This document shows positions 21,772-27,695 of a DNA stretch of 31,542 nucleotides, piece after piece. Below the pieces are notes generated by a model. That model was given only the letters and a program-made list of their open reading frames with translations, had not been told where the DNA came from and searched no databases. Origin of the DNA: a virus; IMG/VR virus record IMGVR_UViG_3300028559_000135, positions 1 through 31,542 of that record. The stretch is one strand, 5' to 3'. Positions within the stretch are counted from its first letter, which is position 1, and each line of letters begins with the position of its first letter. The position numbers were made by a program, and so were the translations under genes.

Positions 21772-21968
21772 GGTGGCATCCCCACGGCTATGGCGGCCAG
21801 CGTCGCGACCCCGACCAAGTCAAGCGCGAGGGCTGGCACGAACAGGGCGTGTTGGCGGTGTCCGTCGACGACCCCCGACTGACTTGGCCCGAACGCGAAC
21901 TGGTCCGCCAACTGGGCGACAAACTCTATGGCCAGCGCTCCGATAGCCGGGAGGCCGCAAATGGGTGA
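21768..21968 (+). CDS. Small unknown protein of the resolvase module
   Basis: The protein is 66 residues starting MRWHPHGYGGQRRDPDQVKR at ATG 21768, coupled to the resolvase by ATGA. It is charged, with an opening rich in Trp, His and Gly, a short strand (QGVLAVSVDDPRL) and a helix (WPERELVRQLGDKLYGQR). Its end overlaps the following gene by eight bases. No family is recognised, but its placement between two known module genes supports it. Confidence 0.6.
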   Translation: MRWHPHGYGGQRRDPDQVKREGWHEQGVLAVSVDDPRLTWPERELVRQLGDKLYGQRSDSREAANG

Positions 21969-22383
21969 CTGGACGCCAGCCACGGTAGACGCGCGGCTTG
22001 AAAGCGCTGCCGACGTGTTCCGCATGCTGCCCGAGGTCAAGCCGCAGGGCTACTTCAACGCCTGGCCCGAGTACTTCCACAGTTTCGCAGACAAGGTCGG
22101 ACAACAGCCGCAGATGCGGCGGCCAAGGCCCAGCCCACGCGAGATCACCCAAGCCGAGGAGACATTGCTTTGGCTGCGTTGGCTCGAACCCGGCGACGCA
22201 CGCCTGCTCTGGCTCCGGGCGAACCGCACGCAATGGAAGTCGATCTGCTGGGAACTCGGCATCAGCCGCGCAACGGCGAACCGGCGTTGGCAGTATGCGA
22301 TCGCGGTGATCGTGTGGCGGCTGAACGGTAAGACAGTGCCTAGGAAGCGGTCGATGGACTTCGTGGTCAAGAGAATAGGTTGA
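21961..22383 (+). CDS. DUF6362-family protein
   Basis: The protein is 140 residues from ATG 21961 with GGGAGG ahead. The opening (WTPATVDARLESAADVFRML, then PEVKPQGYFNAWPEY) and the end (WKSICWELGISRATANRRWQ, then YAIAVIVWRLNG) fit the DUF6362 family found in alphaproteobacterial phages. The second half has a sigma-factor-like helix-turn-helix (LGISRATANRRW), so it probably binds DNA. It may be a small regulator acting near packaging or replication genes, but the function is not known. Confidence 0.7.
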   Translation: MGDWTPATVDARLESAADVFRMLPEVKPQGYFNAWPEYFHSFADKVGQQPQMRRPRPSPREITQAEETLLWLRWLEPGDARLLWLRANRTQWKSICWELGISRATANRRWQYAIAVIVWRLNGKTVPRKRSMDFVVKRIG

Positions 22384-22623
22384 GACCAGACGTTCGCTGT
22401 GGCAAGGACCAACGAGCGGGTCGCGGACAAAGCATTGGTTCGCTGCGGATGCACCGGAGCCGGGTTTGCCCTAGGATAATGGAGGTGCCCGGCACAGGCC
22501 TCGGGGCCACGTCGCCCGTAGCATTCCTGCCCTAGTGTAAAGCTTTGTTGAAGCATCGCTACCGCCAAGATGGACAGGAGTCACATCCTGGCTACAATAA
22601 CTGAAAAAATGGAGGCGTCAAAA

Positions 22624-23088
22624 ATGGCTAAGAGCGGACGTACAGAAGAACTAATATTCACAATAGGTTACGAAAAATCCACGATTGAGGAGTTCATCAG
22701 CCGCTTGGCCGATGCAGAAATCGAGTTACTGGTGGACGTGCGCGAATTGCCCTTATCGCGCAAGAAAGGCTTCTCAAAGAATGGACTCAACGCCGCTGTC
22801 AGAGAAGTGGGCATAGATTACTTGCACGTGAAGGCACTGGGCGACCCCAAGCCTGGAAGGGAAGCTGCACGCGCCGGCAATCATGACCTATTTTTAGAGA
22901 TTTTCACGCAGCATATGGAAGGCCAAGACGCGCAAACAGCTCTGACCGAGCTTGCTGATACTGTTAAGGGTAAACGGGTCTGTCTGACCTGTTTCGAGCG
23001 CCACCATGATGGCTGTCATCGTAAGATCGTCGCGGAGCGCCTATCCGCGCTCGTAGGCGCACCGATTATGCATATCGCTGTGGGCTGA
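22624..23088 (+). CDS. DUF488-family protein
   Basis: The protein is 154 residues. I choose ATG 22624 because GGAGG lies eight bases ahead; ATG 22570 and 22609 are in frame but lack it. The DUF488 signature is complete: FTIGYEKSTIEEFISRL, LLVDVRELPLSRKKGFSKNG, DYLHVKALGDP, and the C-terminal VCLTCFERHHDGCHRKIVAE with the C...CHR motif. Function is not firmly established; members are often found beside mobile elements and defence genes. The gene and the 240 bases ahead of it are clearly AT-richer than their surroundings, which indicates separate acquisition. Confidence 0.82.
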   Translation: MAKSGRTEELIFTIGYEKSTIEEFISRLADAEIELLVDVRELPLSRKKGFSKNGLNAAVREVGIDYLHVKALGDPKPGREAARAGNHDLFLEIFTQHMEGQDAQTALTELADTVKGKRVCLTCFERHHDGCHRKIVAERLSALVGAPIMHIAVG

Positions 23089-23091
23089 ACT

Positions 23092-23241
23092 TTGAGCGGC
23101 TGGCAAGACCCTGTTGAAGTCTGTGTGATCGTCAAGGCTGCTCCCGAGACAGGGCAGACCCACGGCGAAACAGTTTGCGTTGCCGGTATCGACGTATACG
23201 GGAACTGGCACCGCCTTTATCCGATGGCGGTTGCCGCGTGA
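23092..23241 (+). pseudogene. Truncated partner of the DUF488 gene
   Basis: From TTG 23092, four bases after the DUF488 stop, 49 codons encode an N-terminus with the pattern 'v.vivka.P......e.vCvaGid..GnWhRLYP' (VEVCVIVKAAPETGQTHGET, then VYGNWHRLYP). I know this opening from larger proteins encoded beside DUF488 genes. Here it changes abruptly after RLYP to a few residues and a stop that overlaps the next start. The rest of the gene appears lost at about 23220, marking the right edge of the foreign module. Confidence 0.55.
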
Positions 23242-23438
23242 CCGGGGCCGAGTTCAGCGCGGCCCGCAACCTTCTCGGCCTCACGCAACCGCAGCTTGCC
23301 GCCCTCTTCGGGCGCAAGAAACGGCAGGTGCAGTATTGGGAAAGCAAAGCACCCGACGAATTGGCAGCGCGATACATGGCCGCGCTGCTGGCAGGGTATC
23401 GACCCGCCGACTGGCCGATCCCGCCGCAGGCCCCGTGA
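23238..23438 (+). CDS. Small XRE-type HTH protein
   Basis: The protein is 66 residues from GTG 23238 (GTGA overlap with the broken gene ahead). It is a clear helix-turn-helix of the XRE type: FSAARNLLGLTQPQLAALFG, then RKKRQVQYWES, a helix, and a Pro-rich end. It resembles small phage proteins of the late early region. The GC-rich codon use returns here to that of the main phage. It ends eight bases from the stop of the convergent late operon. Confidence 0.7.
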   Translation: MTGAEFSAARNLLGLTQPQLAALFGRKKRQVQYWESKAPDELAARYMAALLAGYRPADWPIPPQAP

Positions 23439-23446
23439 TCAGCGCC

Positions 23447-23593
23447 CTATGCGGGCGATGCCAGCGCGCGGCGGATTGCGGCTGCGACGGCCACTTGCAG
23501 GGCCGCCAATTCGTGCAGCGTCATCTGTTTTTCCAGAACCAGCCGCCCGGCGTCGAACACGCGCAGCAGGCCGGGGTCGGTCAGGATGATCAC
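23447..23593 (-). CDS. 48-residue protein after the DPPY methyltransferase
   Basis: GTG 23593 overlaps the methyltransferase stop (GTGA). The product MIILTDPGLLRVFDAGRLVL, then a helical segment (MTLHELAALQVAVAAAIRRA), is hydrophobic and helical, with no clear membrane span. It is the last gene of the late transcript and ends eight bases from the convergent early operon. The coupling favours a real gene of unknown role. Confidence 0.5.
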   Translation of the reverse strand: MIILTDPGLLRVFDAGRLVLEKQMTLHELAALQVAVAAAIRRALASPA

Positions 23594-24288
23594 AAAAGCT
23601 GCTCCTGCACCGGCTTTGGTGCCGGGGTGGCGATGAACAGGTCGGGCTGGCGCGCGGCCTGTTCGACGCGGGCGCAGGCGATGTCGAAGTATCCGGGGTC
23701 GAGTTCGATCCCGGTGCCCATCCGGCCCCGGCGCTGGCAGGCGACAAGAGTGGTGCCGCTGCCCATGAAGGGGTCGAGGATGGTCTTGGCGTCGGGAAGG
23801 AAGCCGAGGCACCACTTCATAAGAGAAATCGGTTTCTGTGTTGGATGCTGTCTTGGCACCCCTTTCTCGGAGGCTTTTGAGTATCCACTCCACAGGTGAG
23901 AAAAGATGCGGTCTGCCCGACGTGGTCCGGACATCCATCCAATCTCGACGTCCGATTGATCGTTAAACCCGACGCCGTCGCGCTTATCCCAGACCAACCA
24001 TCGCCCCCCCCCCCCCGCAATCGGAAGGCGCGAAGCAAAGTGGTTTGCACCCCAGAGAATGCACTGTCCCCTTACCCACGGGGCCGGGTCGAACGGCGCG
24101 TCATCCCCCAAGATCGGGCGCTCGTTGTGCCGCGATGCGTGAGGCCCCTTCTCCGCACCATGACGATAGTTGATTCCATAAGGCGGGTCCGTCACCACCG
24201 CATCAAACCGCCCCAGCCCCGGCATCACCTGCAGGCAGTCGCCCAGGATCAGCCGCTGCCCGCCGATCCGCTCTTCCCGGATGATCAT
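23590..24288 (-). CDS. DNA methyltransferase, DPPY type, with in-frame poly-G tract
   Basis: The protein is 232 residues from ATG 24288, overlapping the upstream stop (ATGA). The beta-class order is clear: catalytic TDPPYGINY (residues 33-41) comes first, and the AdoMet-binding DPFMGSGTT (172-180) follows. QHPTQKP precedes the latter, as is typical for N6-adenine or N4-cytosine enzymes of phages. It should methylate a short site and protect phage DNA or alter expression. Residues 91-95 are Ala-Gly4 from a run of 13 G (24016-24004). Length changes there would shift the frame before the AdoMet motif. There is no separate target domain. Confidence 0.88.
   Translation of the reverse strand: MIIREERIGGQRLILGDCLQVMPGLGRFDAVVTDPPYGINYRHGAEKGPHASRHNERPILGDDAPFDPAPWVRGQCILWGANHFASRLPIAGGGGRWLVWDKRDGVGFNDQSDVEIGWMSGPRRADRIFSHLWSGYSKASEKGVPRQHPTQKPISLMKWCLGFLPDAKTILDPFMGSGTTLVACQRRGRMGTGIELDPGYFDIACARVEQAARQPDLFIATPAPKPVQEQLL
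24004..24016 (+). repeat. 13-base homopolymer (G13 on the coding strand)
   Basis: Thirteen consecutive C on the plus strand lie within the DPPY methyltransferase. The frame is intact at this length. It is the longest homopolymer noticed in the window and lies in a loop between 'SRLPIA' and 'RWLVWDKR', where extra Gly would be tolerated. Confidence 0.9.
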
Positions 24289-25952
24289 GCCCGCCACCGC
24301 CCTTCGTCGGCTTGGGTCACGAGGGACCGCTTGCCATTGGGATAGGCCACCACGTGCGCGCGCCGCCAGCTTGACGGACCCACGTTATAGCCCTGATCCA
24401 GCGCGCCGGTGATGCCCGCCACGAACACGCCGTCGGCAATCTCGGGCGCGTGCTTGTCGCCCATCGTGACCTTGCTGGCCATGCGGGTCAGCGCCAGCGC
24501 CGAACCTTTCGTGCCGTTCGGCCCGAGGTGCCCGTGCATTCCGCATTCGATCCCGCCGCTGTCCTGGCAGATCACGAACGACCCGCCGATCGGCACAAAA
24601 TCGATCCCGTCAAGGTCGGCGTGATCCGCGCTCTTCAAGGCCCACCGCAGCAGGTTGAACTGCACCACCCCCTGCAGTTCCGCCTCCAGAACGGCAAGGT
24701 TCATCCGGTGCCAGTAGGCGACGTTTTCGATGTCGCATCGGTTTGCATCGCGCCGCGTCCACTGCAGCAGGCGGTCGTCGTGATTGCTTTCGACCATCAC
24801 CGACCGGCAGAAATCACGCTGGGTTTCCCGCAGGAACCGCGCCGCGCCCACCACTTGCGCCTCGACCCCCGAAAGGCCGCGATGGACCATCCGGGCGCGG
24901 TGCAGGGGATCCCCTTCGACGTGGCGCGACCAGGCGGCAAAGTCGATCAGGTCGTGGAAGAACTGGTATTCCGGCTTCAGGGTTTCCAGCATTCCGCCCG
25001 CGCCCCACAGGGCTGCGTGAATCTCGTCCGGAACGGATGGCAGGTGAATGTCGCCCCAGGTCACCGCCTTGACGCGGTGCCCGCGGGTGATGATGCCCTT
25101 GGACACCCGCGCATCCAGGTCCTGAAACGACCCGTCGGCGGCGGCATGAATCTGGCGGCACCAGGACGTGCCGGTATTGTCCACCTCCACTATCGTGGCC
25201 CCCAGGACGTGGTGAAACTCGGCCTTCAGGCCCGCCTTTTTCTCGATGTAGTTTGGCACGGTGACAGCACCGGTCGTCATCATCGACGGCGCCGGAGTGC
25301 CGGGCTTTTGCGGCACCGTCTGATAGGCCAGCTTGGCGTGGGGAAACACCGCATCGCGCCCGCGCGAATAGGTGACCAGCCCGGACAGCGGGCGCACGGC
25401 CGTGGGCAGCGTGTTCATCTCGGCGCAGAACAGCACGGGGCCGCAATCGACCGGGTCAAACCGCAGGTGCGTCCGCAGCTCGGGGCGATAGGTGTTGGCA
25501 AGGGTCATCCGGTCGGTGTGGCGGACCTGCTGATAGGTGAAGCCCGCCACCATGATGTCGGCCCCGATGGTGCGGGCGTAAGCCTGCAGGTTTGCCCAGA
25601 AGCCGGGATGCACGTCCGTGTCGTCCTGCGCTGCCGTCAGTATCCAGCGGTAGATGCGCCCCGCGCGCATCTTGGCAGGGGCGATTCCGGGCTTGGCGAA
25701 CAGCGCCGCATCGGGCATGAAGGGGGCGGGCAGGCCTTTGGCCAGCAGGGCTGACTGGCGGCGGATGAAATCGGTTGCGGTGTTGTCGGTTTCGGGGTAG
25801 CCCAGTTCACGCAGACGCCGCGCGGCCTCCCGCACCGAAGACCCCTTGCCACCAAGGCTGGCGCGAAACGGGTTGAACCCGTCTCGCATCGCGGCCTCGA
25901 TGGTATCCTTCAGCCTTTGCGCGCGGGCATCCTTGATCGGCGGGGCGGGCAT
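24285..25952 (-). CDS. T5 A1-like protein with metallophosphatase domain
   Basis: The protein has 555 residues. The N-terminus (SVREAARRLRELGYPETDN) looks like a helix-turn-helix. The C-terminal half is a calcineurin-like phosphoesterase: VTWGDIHLPSVPDEI with GDIH at 300-303, and VESNHDDRLLQW (SNHD, 389-392, where GNHD is usual). Later His-rich segments (CGMHGHLGPNG, GDKHAPEI) are placed like the remaining metal ligands. This combination recalls the pre-early A1 protein of phage T5 and its relatives, and the family is known from many siphophages. The exact activity is unclear; nuclease or phosphatase is possible. ATG 25952 overlaps the micro-gene stop (TAATG). Confidence 0.72.
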   Translation of the reverse strand: MPAPPIKDARAQRLKDTIEAAMRDGFNPFRASLGGKGSSVREAARRLRELGYPETDNTATDFIRRQSALLAKGLPAPFMPDAALFAKPGIAPAKMRAGRIYRWILTAAQDDTDVHPGFWANLQAYARTIGADIMVAGFTYQQVRHTDRMTLANTYRPELRTHLRFDPVDCGPVLFCAEMNTLPTAVRPLSGLVTYSRGRDAVFPHAKLAYQTVPQKPGTPAPSMMTTGAVTVPNYIEKKAGLKAEFHHVLGATIVEVDNTGTSWCRQIHAAADGSFQDLDARVSKGIITRGHRVKAVTWGDIHLPSVPDEIHAALWGAGGMLETLKPEYQFFHDLIDFAAWSRHVEGDPLHRARMVHRGLSGVEAQVVGAARFLRETQRDFCRSVMVESNHDDRLLQWTRRDANRCDIENVAYWHRMNLAVLEAELQGVVQFNLLRWALKSADHADLDGIDFVPIGGSFVICQDSGGIECGMHGHLGPNGTKGSALALTRMASKVTMGDKHAPEIADGVFVAGITGALDQGYNVGPSSWRRAHVVAYPNGKRSLVTQADEGRWRA

Positions 25953-26029
25953 TATCTCGCCCAGATGAAGGCGAAATAGGCGGCAGCGGCTAAGTGGGCT
26001 TCAAGGTTCAGCCCAAGCCCAAGGCTCAT
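25952..26029 (-). CDS. 25-residue coupled micro-gene (hydrophobic)
   Basis: ATG 26029 overlaps the outer spanin stop (ATGA), and the TAA overlaps the A1-like start (TAATG). The product begins MSLGLGLNLEAHLAAAAYFA and ends FIWAR. It is hydrophobic with a single possible membrane helix. Precise coupling at both ends, as everywhere in this operon, argues that it is translated. It may be a small membrane peptide of the lysis cassette. It is too short for most gene finders. Confidence 0.6.
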   Translation of the reverse strand: MSLGLGLNLEAHLAAAAYFAFIWAR

Positions 26030-26232
26030 TTCGCGCACCCGGCGTCAACCAGGACAATCAGCCTCGCTCCGGCGCGCACCGCGTCATCGTCCGGCGACAC
26101 GGCCAGCACCTCCGCCAGATCGGCCCGCGCATCGCGGGAACCGGCGCAGATGGCGTCACCGCTTGTCGGGGTCACGGGTGCGCAGGAGGTCGCGAGTATC
26201 ATCGACATTGTCAGGCAGATCAGCGTCCGCAT
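26026..26232 (-). CDS. Outer-membrane spanin (Rz1-like lipoprotein)
   Basis: The protein is 68 residues from ATG 26232. A short signal and lipobox are visible (LTMSMILATSCAPVTPT, lipid on Cys17), followed by a small periplasmic part that is not notably Pro-rich. Its first third lies inside the i-spanin gene in another frame, the arrangement typical of Rz/Rz1. With its inner partner it should fuse inner and outer membranes at the last step of lysis. AGAICAGS-like and DAGCAK segments add two further Cys. Confidence 0.72.
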   Translation of the reverse strand: MRTLICLTMSMILATSCAPVTPTSGDAICAGSRDARADLAEVLAVSPDDDAVRAGARLIVLVDAGCAK

Positions 26233-26398
26233 TTTGCATCCTCTTGGTTGTGTTGATATGCCCGCGCAGGGTGTCGTTCTGGCCCTGCACAGCGCGGTTG
26301 CGTGATCCGGCCAGCCAGGCCCCGACAATGGCGGCAAGCCCCGCCATCGCCCAGCCAAGCCAGTCGGGCATCATGGCTACGATGGCGGACCAGATCAT
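26156..26398 (-). CDS. Inner-membrane spanin (Rz-like)
   Basis: The protein is 80 residues from ATG 26398, coupled to the holin stop (ATGA). One N-terminal membrane span (residues 12-30, DWLGWAMAGLAAIVGAWLAG) precedes a charged, helical periplasmic part (RNRAVQGQNDTLRGHINTTK). This is the i-spanin plan, although it is shorter than lambda Rz. The last 77 bases overlap the lipoprotein gene in a different frame, which supports both calls. Confidence 0.7.
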   Translation of the reverse strand: MIWSAIVAMMPDWLGWAMAGLAAIVGAWLAGSRNRAVQGQNDTLRGHINTTKRMQNADADLPDNVDDTRDLLRTRDPDKR

Positions 26399-26601
26399 TC
26401 CTTCATGCCCTGGTCGATCAGCCGCCCGACGATCAAGGCAATTGCCATGCCGCTGACGATCCACGGTTCCCACCCGTCAGGCACCATCGCCTTGATATCC
26501 GTAGGCAGTTGCGCCCAGGCAGGCGGCAGGACGGCGATCAGCGCGCCGATTTGCACCGACAGCCAGCGCCAAGAGTTTTTCCAGTTCGAGACGGGTTTCA
26601 T
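26395..26601 (-). CDS. Holin, DUF7940-like
   Basis: The protein is 68 residues from ATG 26601 (MKPVSNWKNSWRWLSVQIGA). Two membrane spans (around 12-30 and 47-62, VSGMAIALIVGRL) are separated by a short loop with AMVPDGW. The Trp-rich N-terminus and the 'MVP.gW' loop are typical of a holin family common in proteobacterial phages. It should form the timed lesions that free the endolysin. It lies between endolysin and spanins, with ATGA overlaps on both sides. Confidence 0.75.
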   Translation of the reverse strand: MKPVSNWKNSWRWLSVQIGALIAVLPPAWAQLPTDIKAMVPDGWEPWIVSGMAIALIVGRLIDQGMKE

Positions 26602-27404
26602 TTTTTGCCTCCAAGCCATTTGAGAAATGCCAGCAGCGCGGTGATGAGCGCCGCCCGCCAATCGCTGCGCGGGTCGCCGTTGGGGATGGTGGTGTCTTTG
26701 GCGGCAGGATCGTGCCCGGCGCTGTCGTCAACGAGAGTTGGTGCTAGCAGAGCCGGATCGGGCGCGGGTTGCGGCGCAGCAGGGGTTTCACCCCAGCCGC
26801 TGACAGCAAGCGCCGCAGCAAACTGCCGGTGAAACAGTGCCACCTCAGCGTCCGACCCATCCTGCCCGTTCACGATCCGGCGCGGGTTGAAATCGGGCGC
26901 GGCGTCCAGCGCGGCAGGAAAATTGAAGTCGGCAAGCTTGATCGGAGTGCCGTTTTTTCTTTTGCGGAACAGCCCATCCCGCATCCCGCGCACCGCGACG
27001 TGCGCCGAGATATGCGGGATAAGCGCGTCATCCTTGTGGACGATCCCGAACCTGGCGTAGTTTTCCGGGTGCGTCAGTCCGATTTGCCCCCGGCCAAAGT
27101 ATCCCTCCCGCCAATAGGGGGCCTTCACCCACGGCAATTTCCCCCTAGCATAGGCCCGGTCCAAGCGCCTGATCACTTCCGCGTCGGACGGGTTCTTGTC
27201 CCGGTGCGATGCCATCACGGTTTCCTTGATCGGAGCCATAATGCCGCCGGTTTCTCGCCGCACCTGTGCCAGCACGTTGGCCATGTGGTGCAACGGCAGA
27301 CCGGCCCCGGCATCGAGCAGCGCCGACATGCCGATGACCTGATCGCTGTTCAGTTTGCCGCCGAACGCAGGGCGAATGGCGTCGAAAAAATTCTTTTGGT
27401 TCAT
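26598..27404 (-). CDS. Endolysin, GH19/lysozyme-like
   Basis: The protein is 268 residues from ATG 27404. Residues 1-130 look like a lysozyme-fold muramidase or GH19 enzyme: VLAQVRRETGGIMAPIKET with possible catalytic Glu51 and Glu61, then YFGRGQIGLTHPENYARFG, a GH19 hallmark. A Pro-rich linker (PAAPQPAPDPALLAP) leads to a C-terminal hydrophobic segment (WRAALITALLAFLKWLGGKK). No N-terminal signal or SAR sequence is seen, so release by the holin is expected. The hydrophobic end is unusual and may tether the enzyme to the membrane. Confidence 0.8.
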   Translation of the reverse strand: MNQKNFFDAIRPAFGGKLNSDQVIGMSALLDAGAGLPLHHMANVLAQVRRETGGIMAPIKETVMASHRDKNPSDAEVIRRLDRAYARGKLPWVKAPYWREGYFGRGQIGLTHPENYARFGIVHKDDALIPHISAHVAVRGMRDGLFRKRKNGTPIKLADFNFPAALDAAPDFNPRRIVNGQDGSDAEVALFHRQFAAALAVSGWGETPAAPQPAPDPALLAPTLVDDSAGHDPAAKDTTIPNGDPRSDWRAALITALLAFLKWLGGKK

Positions 27405-27658
27405 GGCGCAGCTCCTGTTACCTGTGCGATTACCCACTTCCAGAACAACACCAGAAACCCCGTCGCGCCGGTCAGCAGAAAACCAAGAACCATCACGGCC
27501 CCGCCGATCCGCGAGCGGAGGTGTTCCATTGCGTCGAGCCGCGACAGCATAAGCGTGCGATCCTCCTTGGCTTCGGTATGATCCCGTTCATATCGTTCCA
27601 AGAATGCCTGCAATGTTGCGTGCAGAGCGTCGATCTGGTTTCCTTCCCCCCGGGTCAT
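27401..27658 (-). CDS. Coiled-coil membrane protein (XhlA-like)
   Basis: The protein has 85 residues. A charged coiled coil (residues 10-45, LHATLQAFLERYERDHTEAK) leads to one membrane span (GAVMVLGFLLTGATGFLVLF). This coiled coil plus tail anchor plan is like XhlA-type lysis-associated proteins. Being the first gene of the lysis cassette, it may help hold or time the holin. ATG 27658; stop overlapped by the endolysin start. Confidence 0.6.
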   Translation of the reverse strand: MTRGEGNQIDALHATLQAFLERYERDHTEAKEDRTLMLSRLDAMEHLRSRIGGAVMVLGFLLTGATGFLVLFWKWVIAQVTGAAP

Positions 27659-27695
27659 TTCATGCGCCTCGTGTTTTCAGTTATCAGGGCGGTTG

